Source of the DNA: Lentzea fradiae
GTDB lineage: Bacteria > Actinomycetota > Actinomycetes > Mycobacteriales > Pseudonocardiaceae
Assembly: GCF_900100955.1 (NCBI RefSeq)
Contig: NZ_FNCC01000017.1
Coordinates: 124,001-188,000 of the forward strand
Reading direction: 5' to 3'
DNA length: 64,000 nt
The notes under the pieces were generated by a model. That model was not told where the DNA came from and searched no databases. It saw nothing but the letters and a program-made list of their open reading frames with translations. The position numbers were made by a program, and so were the translations under genes. Below are positions 16,929 to 25,639 of this stretch, piece by piece; position 1 is the first letter of the stretch, and each line of letters begins with the position of its first letter.

Positions 16929-17887
16929 CGTCGTGCTCCGATCGAGTTCTGCAGCCTGGTGATGAGGGTGGCCACGTGCTCGGCGAGCTCCTCCGGTTCG
17001 TGCACCGTGAAGTCGAAGCCGAGGAACATCAGGTGCCACAGGATGCGGTCCAGCGAGTCGGCGCCCGTGCGCATCCGGCACGACGTGGCGTCGATCGGTT
17101 CCAGCATCGCGGAGATGGGCGTGGTGCGTTCGGCGACCTGCTCCAGCGGGGCGTGGATCGTCAGCAGCGCCTGGTGGGTGTAGACGTTCGAGGAGACCTG
17201 CCGGGACACGAACTCGCCGAGGCTCTCCGCAGGAGGTTCGCGCGGCGTGAACCGCGCGGCGAGCACGGGTTCGGCGGTGATCCGGTCGACGCGGAACGTC
17301 CGCCAGTCCTTTTTGGACACGTCCCACGCGACCAGGTACCACCGCCTTCCGGTGTGGACGAGCCCTTGCGGCTCCACGAGCCGCTTCGCCGGCTCACCGC
17401 GCGTGGACGCGTACGGGAACCGCAGCTGCTGGTGGTCGCGGCAGGCGGCGGCGATCACCGTGAGCGTCTCGGGATCGACCGTAGGACCGGTGGGGGCGAG
17501 GGGAGTCGTGTGGTGCTGCAACGCCTGCACCCGACGGCGCAACCGTGCCGGGAGGACCTGCTCCAGCTTCGTGAGCGCGCGGACCGACGTCTCCTCGATG
17601 CCCGCGATGGTCCCGTTCGCTGCCGTCCTCAGTCCCACCGCGACGGCCACCGCCTCGTCGTCGTCGAGCAGCAACGGCGGCAGCTCCGCGCCCGCGCCCA
17701 GCTGGTAGCCGCCGGTGGCACCGGGCAGCGACGTGACGGGGTAGCCGAGGTTGCGCAGCTTCTCGACGTCGCGGCGGATCGTGCGCACGTCCACGCTGAG
17801 CCGGTCGGCCAGCTCCGGGCCTGTCCAGTCGCGCCGCACCTGCAACAGGGACAACAACTTCAGCAGCCGTGCGGACGTCTCCAGCAT
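16925..17887 (-). CDS. HTH and WYL-domain transcriptional regulator
   Basis: 320 residues. Winged HTH at about 1-60 (LLSLLQVRRDWTGPELADRL, then VRTIRRDVEKL), a WYL domain around 140-215 (LVEPQGLVHTGRRWYLVAWD) and a C-terminal WCX-like extension. WYL proteins sense ligands, often nucleic acids or nucleotides, and control stress or metabolic genes. First gene of a three-gene operon with the ECF sigma factor and TauE-like permease. Confidence 0.9.
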   Translation of the reverse strand: MLETSARLLKLLSLLQVRRDWTGPELADRLSVDVRTIRRDVEKLRNLGYPVTSLPGATGGYQLGAGAELPPLLLDDDEAVAVAVGLRTAANGTIAGIEETSVRALTKLEQVLPARLRRRVQALQHHTTPLAPTGPTVDPETLTVIAAACRDHQQLRFPYASTRGEPAKRLVEPQGLVHTGRRWYLVAWDVSKKDWRTFRVDRITAEPVLAARFTPREPPAESLGEFVSRQVSSNVYTHQALLTIHAPLEQVAERTTPISAMLEPIDATSCRMRTGADSLDRILWHLMFLGFDFTVHEPEELAEHVATLITRLQNSIGARR

Positions 17888-18070
17888 GGGATGAGTCTAG
17901 ATTCCGTTGCGCGGGACGGCTTGTGATGGCTATGGTTCGCGTATGACTGCCGGGTCGGCCTCGTGCCGTGAGCGGAACGGTTGCCCGGCCCTGACTTGAT
18001 CAGGGCCCCTCCAACCCCGCGTGTGTTCTCGCTTGAGGGACAGCGCGTTCGGGAGAGGAGGTGATGCGCA

Positions 18071-18262
18071 ATGCTTCCCGATGTAGGTGAAGTCTTCTCG
18101 GGGAAGGTCGTCTCGACGGCTCCCTTCGGTTCCTTCGTCGAGCACCCCGTCGGTGCACACGGACTCCTGCACGGCCACCAGGCCGAGGTGGGGTCGCAGG
18201 TGCGGGTGAAGGTGCTCGCGTCGGACGACGTGCGGCAGCGGTTCAGCCTGGAGCTCGCGTGA
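18071..18262 (+). CDS. Single-domain S1 RNA-binding protein (63 aa)
   Basis: 63 residues that are almost wholly one S1/OB domain: GEVFSGKVVSTAPFGSFVEH, then a GLLHGH turn, QVRVKVLASDD and FSLELA at the end. These are the conserved positions of S1 repeats that bind RNA. A strong GGAGAGGAGG ribosome site lies upstream of the ATG. No catalytic domain is attached. It could act as an RNA chaperone or translation modulator; this is inference. It stands alone between divergent and convergent neighbours. Confidence 0.8.
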   Translation: MLPDVGEVFSGKVVSTAPFGSFVEHPVGAHGLLHGHQAEVGSQVRVKVLASDDVRQRFSLELA

Positions 18263-18321
18263 GCCGGGCTTGGCCGACGTGGTGAACAGCTGACGGCCCG
18301 GGCAGAGGCGCCCTGCCCGGG

Positions 18322-19179
18322 TCACGCCCCGCGGTGCTCCGCGCATTCCGCGGTCAGGCGGTCGAACAGGGTCTTGCGGTGCCCGTCCTCCCGGGGAGCG
18401 GGACCCAGCGCGTCCGCCGGGCTGGTCACCTTGTGCAACAACCGGTACAGCACCACGTCCGTCGCCGTGTAGAGCCAGTCGTCCGCCCGTCCCGGCGGTG
18501 CGGCAGGCCCGAGCATGTTCTCGAACCAGGCCGGGAACAGCAGGTCGCGTGCCACCGCGTCCTCGATGCGAGCGCGGATGTGCCGGCGCACCTCGGCGAT
18601 GGCGGTGTTGCCGGCGGACTTCGCCGCGCTGTCGCTGGCCTGAGTGTCACCTTCCGGAAGCTCCGGGCGCACCTTGGTGGTGATCGCGGTCCACTGCCGG
18701 TAGTTCTTGCGCCACAAGGACTCCGCGGTGGGAGGGAGGTGGGTGAGGGCTTCGGCGGCCTCGACGGCCTCCAGCGCCTGCCGGTCGTACTCGGCGACGG
18801 CCTTGCGGGCCAGCTTCGCCTCCTGGGGCGTGAACTTCCTGCGGGCGTAGGCTTCCTGGCCCTTGGCGATCCTGGCCAGCTGCTCGTCGCCGACCTCCGG
18901 CCACGAGTCGAAGTCGGCCTTCCCGGTGTTGCCCGCCCTGACCTTGCGGTTGAGGGCGATCAGGAGCCGCTCCAGGCGGTGGACGCTCTCGGCCAGCTCG
19001 CTGACGCGGTCGTCGGTCTTGGTGATCTTCCTGGTGGTGTCCCTGATCTGGTTCGTGACGCCCAGGTGCTGTTGCGCGGCCTCGGTCTCGGAGTTCTCGA
19101 TTCTGGTGGTGAGGGCTTTGAGGTCTCGTTTCAGGCGTTCCACTTTGTCTTCGAGCGCCTTTTGCGGGTCTATGTTCAC
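18322..19179 (-). CDS. Coiled-coil protein of unknown function
   Basis: About 285 residues. The N-terminal third (about 8-90) is a long heptad-rich coiled coil (ALEDKVERLKRDLKALTTRI and onward); the rest is helical and soluble. No recognised family. The GTG at 19179 overlaps the stop of the membrane-protein gene upstream (GTGA), which sets the start and pairs the two proteins. It may oligomerise under the membrane with its partner. Confidence 0.7.
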   Translation of the reverse strand: MNIDPQKALEDKVERLKRDLKALTTRIENSETEAAQQHLGVTNQIRDTTRKITKTDDRVSELAESVHRLERLLIALNRKVRAGNTGKADFDSWPEVGDEQLARIAKGQEAYARRKFTPQEAKLARKAVAEYDRQALEAVEAAEALTHLPPTAESLWRKNYRQWTAITTKVRPELPEGDTQASDSAAKSAGNTAIAEVRRHIRARIEDAVARDLLFPAWFENMLGPAAPPGRADDWLYTATDVVLYRLLHKVTSPADALGPAPREDGHRKTLFDRLTAECAEHRGA

Positions 19180-19637
19180 TTGAACGTCCTCCAGGCCCAC
19201 CAGGCGATTCCGGCCGCGGTGAGGAAAGCGGCCCAGCCGTGTGCTGCTGGTGTGAGGAGGGTTGCTGTCAAAGCAGCTGTTATCGCTGTGGTTCTTGCTC
19301 TTGGTTCCCAAAGCTTCTGGCCTGGTGGATCTACCAGGACCGCTGCTGCCACTGCCACTGCCAGCAGAAGGGAGAGCAGGGACCAGGGGTCGAACCAGCC
19401 GACTGCGATGGTCAGCGCTGTTGCTGTGGTGGCGGCGGCCAGTGCCCGGTTCGGGGCGGTCAGTTTTGCCGCTTCCGCGTCTCGCCTCGCCTGCATCACG
19501 GCTTTGACCTGCTGGTCTGTTTCTTGCAGGAGAGCGGGGAAGTCCGGGCTGCCCGGGCCTGCGGACCGGAGGGCTCGCAGGGCTGTTCGCAGGGACTGCT
19601 GGCGGTCGGCCAGGCGGGCGAACGGATCGGCTGCCAT
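19176..19637 (-). CDS. Small multi-pass membrane protein
   Basis: 153 residues: a soluble helical N-terminus (about 1-60, FARLADRQQSLRTALRALRS) followed by about four hydrophobic segments (ALAAATTATALTIAVGW, LLSLLLAVAVAAAVLV, AITAALTATLLTP and AAFLTAAGIAWWAW). No recognised family. Co-translated with the coiled-coil protein. It lies downstream of the XRE-SLOG pair on the same strand, across a large hairpin, so a functional link is possible but unproven. Confidence 0.7.
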   Translation of the reverse strand: MAADPFARLADRQQSLRTALRALRSAGPGSPDFPALLQETDQQVKAVMQARRDAEAAKLTAPNRALAAATTATALTIAVGWFDPWSLLSLLLAVAVAAAVLVDPPGQKLWEPRARTTAITAALTATLLTPAAHGWAAFLTAAGIAWWAWRTFK

Positions 19638-19749
19638 GTCCTGAGATCGTGATCAAGGGGTGGGGGTTGGGGTAGAGCGGGGTGGCCTAGTTGGGCCGGT
19701 TGCCTGCCAACTTCGCTCGCTCGGAGTAGCGGGGTGGGCCGGTCGCGTC

Positions 19750-19834
19750 GTGGGGTGGTCCCGTGACGAGCAGCGCAGGATGCCGCCGGGCGCGGCACAA
19801 CGCGTCAGCACTGCTCGTGACGGGACCACCCCAC
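19750..19834. repeat. Large inverted repeat (24-bp arms)
   Basis: Arms 19750-19773 and 19811-19834 (outer sequence GTGGGGTGGTCCCGT) pair at 23 of 24 positions around a 37-base loop. The loop itself can form TGCCGC/GCGGCA. A second small hairpin, CCGGC-TTC-GCCGG, follows at 19835-19847. It lies between the SLOG and membrane-protein genes, both leftward; it may terminate transcription or be a structured repeat element. Confidence 0.75.
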
Positions 19835-19872
19835 CCGGCTTCGCCGGAAGAGCCAAGACCGGGGTGGCGGCG

Positions 19873-20349
19873 TTATGACTTTCGTCGTGCCCCTTCCGGC
19901 CAGACGACTTCGATCGGCACGCCGCTCGCCCTCGCCTGTTCGACCACGTCCGCTGTGCCGCCCTTGCCCTGGGCCGGGACGCCGTCCCAGACGGCCACCA
20001 GCAGTTCCACCGAGGCGAGCATTCGTTCGTTCGCTGCCACGTAGGCCATGCGTCCGCTCGACATGTGCGGGAGGACGCTGACCACCGTGGCCGCTGCTCG
20101 TAGCTCGTCGTAGTCGGCTAACTGGTGTGGCTTCAGGCGTTCCCGGTAGTCCAGGGCCGGGAGGACCACCTCCACCTCGCCGCCCAGGGACAGGACGGCT
20201 CTGGCGAAGACCTGGTCGGCGCCTGGAGCCAGGCAGGTGACGCCGACCAGGGGGCGGTCCAGGGTTTCCAGCAGCTGTGTCAGTGCCGCCTGGACCGCCG
20301 GGATGCAGTCCTCGACCAGGTTGCTGTGTCCGGTGATGCCCACTCGCAT
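19873..20349 (-). CDS. SLOG-like Rossmann protein
   Basis: 158 residues starting MRVGITGHSNL. The pattern GVTCLAPGADQVFARAV, then VVLPALDY, then the late VWDGVPAQGKGGTADVV loop fits the SLOG (SMF/DprA-LOG-like) nucleotide-binding superfamily, small members of which sense or process nucleotide-derived ligands in predicted conflict and signalling systems. The ATG shares a base with the stop of the XRE gene (TGATG). No effector domain is fused. Confidence 0.72.
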   Translation of the reverse strand: MRVGITGHSNLVEDCIPAVQAALTQLLETLDRPLVGVTCLAPGADQVFARAVLSLGGEVEVVLPALDYRERLKPHQLADYDELRAAATVVSVLPHMSSGRMAYVAANERMLASVELLVAVWDGVPAQGKGGTADVVEQARASGVPIEVVWPEGARRKS

Positions 20350-21893
20350 CAGGCGGTCCGCATCGCCCGGATGGCGTCTCGGGTGTCCCTCACCGCGGGG
20401 ATGTGGCGGTGTCGGGCCGCCTCCTTGGCGAAGTCCTCCAGCTTGCGCAGGACTCGGCCCGAGGAGAGCTTCGCCGCCGTCGGCAGGACCTCGTTGATCA
20501 ACCCGCACGCCGCCTCCGGGTCTCCCGCGACCATTTTGGTGCGCGCCAGTCCGATCACGTCGAACGCGCGGTTGCGCACCTTCGACGGGTCTCGCAGTTG
20601 CAGTGCTCGCCGGATGTGTTGTTCGGCGTGCACGGCTTGGGCCGGGTCGTGCATGGCCAGGTCTCTGCAACGGGCGCCTATGACGCCTTCCAGCTCCGCC
20701 TCGTCGAAGCTGTGCAGGTAGCGGGGTTCGTTGTCCTGCTCCCGCTGCGCGAAGCTGTCCTGGGCCATTCTCACCGCCTGGTGGAACTCGCGGGTCTTGC
20801 CCATGTGGGCGTAGGCCCACGCCTCCCTGGTGAGCAGGAGGGCCTTCAGCGTCGGCGTGCCGGTGCGGCGGGTGCCGTACTGGCCCAGCTGCACCAGTTC
20901 GAGGCCGTCCTCCGGGCGGCCCAGGTCGAACATCTGTCTCGCCATCGCGGCCAGGCAGAGGGCCGCGAAGCCGTCGTTGTGGCCCGCCTTGGCCATGCGG
21001 ATGGCCAGCACGTAGTAGCGCTGGGCCGCGTTGTGCAGGCCCGCGTCGAACGACATGCTCGCCGCCACCTTCGACAGCTCGGCGCCGATGAAGAACGCTC
21101 GTTCCGTCGTCGGGCCCGCCGGAGCGCGTTGCAGGCGCTCCGCCAGTTCGTCCAGCTGTCCCAGGACCGCCTTGCGGGCCAGTCCGTAGCCTCCGCGGCC
21201 TCCCCAGCCGCGCAGACCGTCCGCCACGTGCTGCAGCGCGTCGAGCTCCTCCGTGCTGATCGCCGAGTGCGACGACCACTTCGACAGGTTCTGCAGGGGG
21301 TGCAACCACCGCTGCAGCGGCTCGACCAGTGCGGACCCCACCGTCACCGCGGCGGCTCCTGTGAGCGCCGCTCGTCTGCTGATCGCCAAGTCGCTCCTCG
21401 CCGTCTCCTCGACCGAACGGGCAATGCTCGTCGCCTCCCACGGGGCGGCGAGCACGTCTGGCGGGCCCGATCCGGGGGTGCCCACCTGAGCTGGGATGAC
21501 GACTCGGTCGAACCACAGTCGTTCGGCCGGCACGCCCAGCACTCGCGCGAAGTGGCGCAGCCGGTCGAGCCGGTCGATCTGGTTCTCGCCCGACTCGTAA
21601 CGCGACAGCTGCGCCTGGCTGATGCCGAGCCACGCCGCCATGCGGTCTTGGGTGACCCGGCTCAGGTGCTGGGGGTGGTGCCGGTAGGCGGAGATCAGGG
21701 CGCCCATGTCGCGGTCTGTGCACGCGGCCGCGATCGCGGGGTGGTCCCAGAAGTCGTCCGGAACCTCAGGAGGGCCGTGCACGCCGGAACGGGCGTTGCG
21801 GCGGCAACGGTGGCAGAGCCGATCGGGGTTGTCGGCGGCGATGAACGCTCCACAAGGGCAAGCGCGTCTGGACCTGGGTCTCGCGGTGTCCAT
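20349..21893 (-). CDS. XRE-family regulator with N-terminal Cys cluster and TPR-like tail
   Basis: 514 residues. Four cysteines near the N-terminus (C12, C14, C27, C30; ACPCG and CHRC) form a likely zinc site, then an HTH (about 80-115, AAWLGISQAQLSRYESGENQ), a linker with a hydrophobic stretch (AALTGAAAVTVGSALVEP), and a helical TPR-like C-terminal half (about 240-500). This architecture is widespread in actinobacteria, often with a small SLOG partner as here. Regulates unknown targets; the 271-base divergent spacer to 22165 contains candidate operators. Confidence 0.85.
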   Translation of the reverse strand: MDTARPRSRRACPCGAFIAADNPDRLCHRCRRNARSGVHGPPEVPDDFWDHPAIAAACTDRDMGALISAYRHHPQHLSRVTQDRMAAWLGISQAQLSRYESGENQIDRLDRLRHFARVLGVPAERLWFDRVVIPAQVGTPGSGPPDVLAAPWEATSIARSVEETARSDLAISRRAALTGAAAVTVGSALVEPLQRWLHPLQNLSKWSSHSAISTEELDALQHVADGLRGWGGRGGYGLARKAVLGQLDELAERLQRAPAGPTTERAFFIGAELSKVAASMSFDAGLHNAAQRYYVLAIRMAKAGHNDGFAALCLAAMARQMFDLGRPEDGLELVQLGQYGTRRTGTPTLKALLLTREAWAYAHMGKTREFHQAVRMAQDSFAQREQDNEPRYLHSFDEAELEGVIGARCRDLAMHDPAQAVHAEQHIRRALQLRDPSKVRNRAFDVIGLARTKMVAGDPEAACGLINEVLPTAAKLSSGRVLRKLEDFAKEAARHRHIPAVRDTRDAIRAMRTA

Positions 21894-22034
21894 CGGCCTC
21901 GCCCCCGTCGCTGAAGCGATTTCCCAGTGTACGGAGCCGTGATCGTCAGTCCATCCATCTCATGCATAAGACGTAATGGATTCGCGTGTCGCAGTGCCTG
22001 TACCGCCGTGCGGTGGATGACCTTCATGCGTCCG

Positions 22035-22053
22035 CTGCATGAGGCCCATGCAG
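22035..22053. promoter_or_regulatory. Inverted repeat in the XRE divergent spacer
   Basis: CTGCATG-AGGCC-CATGCAG, perfect 7-bp arms, between the divergent XRE gene and the gene at 22165. A candidate operator for the XRE protein; inferred from position only. Confidence 0.4.
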
Positions 22054-22164
22054 CCCGCGAGTGGTGTTGGCGTGATCCACGTCGCACCCTGCACATCGTC
22101 AGGGGCGGGACGACCTCCGTGGCCTGACCAGTGCCTGACCCACCTAAGGGGAGGACCACCGCCG

Positions 22165-22656
22165 ATGAGCCTCACGACCGCGGACACCGGCAGGAGCGCC
22201 GGGATCCCACAGCACAGAGGACACGAACGGGCGATCGGGGAGGCCGTCGCCGGCTACCGGTTGCTCGGCTGGCAGGTGTCGGTGACGGAGCAGGGCGTCT
22301 TCCTGCCGCTCGGACCCGCCACCACCGCGCTCGCCATGCCGGCGCGCATCGGGTCGCGTGTCCTGGCCGACCTCAAGTCGCGCATGCTCGCCGGTCCCGT
22401 CACAGTGATCCCCGGGCCCCGCGAGCACTGGATCTTCCTGGCCGAGCTCGTCGCGTTGCTCCCGACGCACCTCAAGGCGCCGCCGGAGGTCCAGTTCGTG
22501 CGCTCGCCGCACCGGATCGCCCTCCCGCCCACGATGACCAGGTACGGGTCGCTGCGGTGGGCGAACCCGCCGTCGCACTCGCGGCACTGGTTCCCGCCGT
22601 TCACGGCGGTGCTCGCGCTGGCCCGGACGGCCACCGCGGAGGACCAGCGCCGATAA
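22165..22656 (+). CDS. Hypothetical protein, possible primase/polymerase N-terminal-like domain
   Basis: 163 residues: ERAIGEAVAGYRLLGWQVSV, a central GPVTVIPGPREHWIFLAE and WANPPSHSRHWFPPFTAVL near the end. The overall pattern recalls short actinobacterial proteins often labelled bifunctional primase/polymerase N-terminal-like, but catalytic acidic residues of that family are not convincing, so function is left open. ATG at 22165 follows AAGGGGAGG. Divergent from the XRE-SLOG genes. Confidence 0.6.
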   Translation: MSLTTADTGRSAGIPQHRGHERAIGEAVAGYRLLGWQVSVTEQGVFLPLGPATTALAMPARIGSRVLADLKSRMLAGPVTVIPGPREHWIFLAELVALLPTHLKAPPEVQFVRSPHRIALPPTMTRYGSLRWANPPSHSRHWFPPFTAVLALARTATAEDQRR

Positions 22657-22665
22657 TCGGCGTCC

Positions 22666-23067
22666 GTGAACCGTCGATCTGTGTTGATGTGCGGGCTCGT
22701 CGCCGCCGCCCTGAGCGCCTGCGGCGAGTCCGCGCCCCGCAAGACGGGCGGCGTCGGCTCCGCCCGCCCCGGCGACCGCGTCACGCCCGCGGCGTCGGTG
22801 CCGGTCGGCGGCGGGGTGCTCGTCGACATGCCCGGCAACGCCCAGCTGCTCGTCGTCCAGCCTCGACCAGGTGAATTCCGCGCGTTCGACCCCTCCTGCC
22901 CGCACGTGGGGTCGCTGGTGAACCCGCCCACCGGCGGGGTGATCACCTGCCCGTTGCACGGGAGCGCGTTCGACCCGGAGACCGGCTCCGTGCGCAAAGG
23001 ACCTGCGACGACCGGTCTTTCGGAGGTGGAAATCACGCTTTCGGGTGAGGAATTGCTCCTCTCCTGA
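22666..23067 (+). CDS. Rieske [2Fe-2S] lipoprotein, first copy
   Basis: 133 residues. A signal peptide with lipobox (LSAC) predicts membrane anchoring outside the cell. The Rieske cluster ligands are CPHVGS and CPLHGS; the latter is followed by AFDPETGSVRKGPA, typical of the family. A short redox protein without a fused oxygenase or cytochrome partner. It lies 10 bases after the preceding gene, with a second Rieske lipoprotein next. Confidence 0.88.
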   Translation: MNRRSVLMCGLVAAALSACGESAPRKTGGVGSARPGDRVTPAASVPVGGGVLVDMPGNAQLLVVQPRPGEFRAFDPSCPHVGSLVNPPTGGVITCPLHGSAFDPETGSVRKGPATTGLSEVEITLSGEELLLS

Positions 23068-23173
23068 CACCTGTGCGTTTGCTGTGCATCGGCGTCTCGG
23101 CTGAACTCTCCTCCGTGAATTCACGTAATGCTGTGGTGTGACCCCGAACACCCACCACCACGGAGGAACGGTC

Positions 23174-23632
23174 GTGAACACCGAAAGCCCGGTCACCCGG
23201 CGGACGGCCCTGTGCGGAATCGTCGTCGCCCTCGCGGTGCCCAGCGGCCTCGTGACGGCGTGCAGCTCCGGGTCCTCCGGCACCACCACTCCGGACCAGG
23301 ACGGCTCCCAGCCGGGACAGGACTCGTCCGGCGGTGGCGGTGCCCTCGTCGCGCTCGCGGACGTGCCGGAGGGCGGCGGTGCCGTCGTCGACGGCGCGGG
23401 CGGCAAGAAGATCGTCGTCGTGCGCGTGTCCGCGACCGAGGTCAAGGCGTTCGACGCGACGTGCCCGCACCAGGGCGCGATCGTCGCGGAACCGTCCGGC
23501 GGCTCGATCACCTGCCCCTCGCACGGCAGCCAGTTCTCCCCGGCGGACGGCTCCGTCAAGAAGGGGCCCGCCACGGCCGGGCTGAGGGCGGTGGCCGTGA
23601 AGGTCGACGGCGGCCAGGTCGTCCTGGCCTGA
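23174..23632 (+). CDS. Rieske [2Fe-2S] lipoprotein, second copy
   Basis: 152 residues; lipobox VTAC after the signal, a Gly/Ser/Gln-rich linker, then the ligands CPHQGA and CPSHGS with SQFSPADGSVKKGPA. Same architecture as the preceding gene, so the pair is a tandem duplication that has diverged. GTG at 23174 follows GGAGGAACGGTC and is preferred over the frame's earlier start at 23138. Role of the pair unknown; candidates are respiratory or stress electron transfer. Confidence 0.88.
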   Translation: MNTESPVTRRTALCGIVVALAVPSGLVTACSSGSSGTTTPDQDGSQPGQDSSGGGGALVALADVPEGGGAVVDGAGGKKIVVVRVSATEVKAFDATCPHQGAIVAEPSGGSITCPSHGSQFSPADGSVKKGPATAGLRAVAVKVDGGQVVLA

Positions 23633-23674
23633 CCCTTTCCGTTTTTGTCGGACCCCGTCGATAGTCTTGACGGC

Positions 23675-25639
23675 GTGGCAGATCCCTCGACGTACCGCCC
23701 CGCGGTGGGCACGATCCCTGAGGCTCCCGGCGTCTACAAGTTCCGCGACGCCGGTGGCCGGGTCGTGTACGTCGGCAAGGCGAAGAGCCTGCGCAGCAGG
23801 CTGAACTCCTACTTCGCGGATCTCGCCGGTCTGCACCCGCGCACGCGCCAGATGGTGACGACGGCGGCCTCCGTCGAGTGGACCGTCGTCACCACCGAGG
23901 TCGAGGCGCTCCAGCTGGAGTACAACTGGATCAAGGAGTTCGACCCGCGGTTCAACGTCCGGTACCGCGACGACAAGTCGTACCCGGTGCTCGCCGTCAC
24001 ACTGCACGAGGAGTACCCGCGGCTGCACGTGTACCGCGGCCCGCGCAAGAAGGGCGTGCGGTACTTCGGCCCGTTCGCGCACGCGTGGGCGATCCGCGAG
24101 ACGCTCGACCTGCTGCTGCGGGTGTTCCCCGCGCGCACGTGCTCGGCGGGTGTCTTCAAGCGCCACAACCAGATCGGGCGCCCGTGCCTGCTCGGCTACA
24201 TCGACAAGTGCTCGGCGCCGTGCGTGGGCAAGGTCTCGGCCGACGAGCACCGCGACATCGTGCTCGACTTCTGCGACTTCCTGGCGGGCAAGACCGACCA
24301 CATGATCCGCCGGCTCGAACGCGAGATGACGGCGGCCGCCGAGGAGCTGGAGTTCGAACGCGCCGCGCGCCTGCGCGACGACCTGGGCGCGTTGCGGCGC
24401 GCGATGGAGAAGCAGGCCGTGGTGCTCGGCGACGGCACGGACGCGGACGTGATGGCGTTCGCGCAGGACGAGCTGGAGGTCTCGGTCCAGGTCTTCCACG
24501 TGCGCGGCGGCCGGGTGCGCGGCCAGCGCGGCTGGGTGGTCGACAAGGTCGAGGCGGTCGACGACGCGGCGATCGTCGACCAGTTCATCATGCAGTTCTA
24601 CGGCGACAACGCGGAAAGCACCCCGCGCGAGGTGCTCGTACCCGTCCTCCCGGACGACGCGGCGGCCCTGGAAGACCTGCTGTCCGAACAACGCGGCTCC
24701 CGCGTGGGAATCCGCGTGCCACAACGAGGTGACAAGCGCGCGTTGATGGAGACGGTGGCGCGCAACGCCTCCGAGGCGTTCGCCCAGCACAAGCTCCGCC
24801 GCGCGGGCGACCTGACGGCCCGTTCCGCCGCGCTGCAGGAGATCCAGGACGCACTGGCCCTCGACACCGCGCCGCTGCGCATCGAGTGCATCGACATCAG
24901 CCACGTCCAAGGCACCGACGTGGTGGCGTCCCTGGTGGTCTTCGAGGACGGCCTGGCCCGCAAGTCGGAGTACCGCCGCTTCGCCGTCCGCGAGGCCGCC
25001 ACCGAGGGCGACGTGGCGTCGATCGCCGAGGTGGTCCGCCGCCGCTTCCAGGCGATGCTGCGCGAGACCGCCTCCGCCGACCCCGGCTCCAAGCCCGGCA
25101 TCGACCCGGAGACCGGCAAACCCCGCAAGTTCGCCTACCCGCCCAACCTCCTGGTGGTCGACGGCGCGGCCCCCCAGGCAGCGGCGGCGGCCGACGTGCT
25201 GGCCGAGCTGGGCATCACCGACGTCGCCGTGGTCGGCCTGGCCAAGCGCCTGGAGGAGGTCTGGGTCCCCGGCGAGCCGGACCCGGTCATCCTGCCCCGC
25301 ACCAGCGACGCGCTGTACCTGCTGCAACGAGTCCGTGACGAGGCCCACCGCTTCGCCATCGCCTACCACCGCCAGAAGCGCTCGAAGCGCATGACCGCCT
25401 CCGAGCTGGACGGCGTGCCGGGCCTGGGCGAGACCCGCAAAGCCGCGCTGCTCAAGCACTTCGGCTCGGTGAAGAAGCTGCGCCAGGCCACGGTGGACGA
25501 GATCAGCGGCGTACCCGGCGTGGGCCGCCGCACAGCGGAGGCCGTGGTGGCCAGCCTGGCGACGCCCGCCGCGACCTCGTCCGGCCCGGTGGAGCCGGTG
25601 GGATCGCCGGGCGTGGCGTCGTCGGAGACGAAGCCGTGA
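23675..25639 (+). CDS. uvrC: UvrABC excinuclease subunit C
   Basis: 654 residues. N-terminal GIY-YIG nuclease (PGVYKFRD ... VVYVGKAKSLRSRL, about 18-45) for the 3' incision, a UVR motif for UvrB contact near 205-235, an RNase H-like C-terminal nuclease (ECIDISHVQGTDVVASLVVF and LLVVDGAAPQ), and tandem helix-hairpin-helix motifs (DGVPGLGETRKAALLKHFGS). GTG at 23675 is chosen because TAGTCT at 23662-23667 is a -10 box seven bases upstream (leaderless). Heads the conserved uvrC-rapZ-yvcK-whiA series. Confidence 0.97.
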   Translation: MADPSTYRPAVGTIPEAPGVYKFRDAGGRVVYVGKAKSLRSRLNSYFADLAGLHPRTRQMVTTAASVEWTVVTTEVEALQLEYNWIKEFDPRFNVRYRDDKSYPVLAVTLHEEYPRLHVYRGPRKKGVRYFGPFAHAWAIRETLDLLLRVFPARTCSAGVFKRHNQIGRPCLLGYIDKCSAPCVGKVSADEHRDIVLDFCDFLAGKTDHMIRRLEREMTAAAEELEFERAARLRDDLGALRRAMEKQAVVLGDGTDADVMAFAQDELEVSVQVFHVRGGRVRGQRGWVVDKVEAVDDAAIVDQFIMQFYGDNAESTPREVLVPVLPDDAAALEDLLSEQRGSRVGIRVPQRGDKRALMETVARNASEAFAQHKLRRAGDLTARSAALQEIQDALALDTAPLRIECIDISHVQGTDVVASLVVFEDGLARKSEYRRFAVREAATEGDVASIAEVVRRRFQAMLRETASADPGSKPGIDPETGKPRKFAYPPNLLVVDGAAPQAAAAADVLAELGITDVAVVGLAKRLEEVWVPGEPDPVILPRTSDALYLLQRVRDEAHRFAIAYHRQKRSKRMTASELDGVPGLGETRKAALLKHFGSVKKLRQATVDEISGVPGVGRRTAEAVVASLATPAATSSGPVEPVGSPGVASSETKP

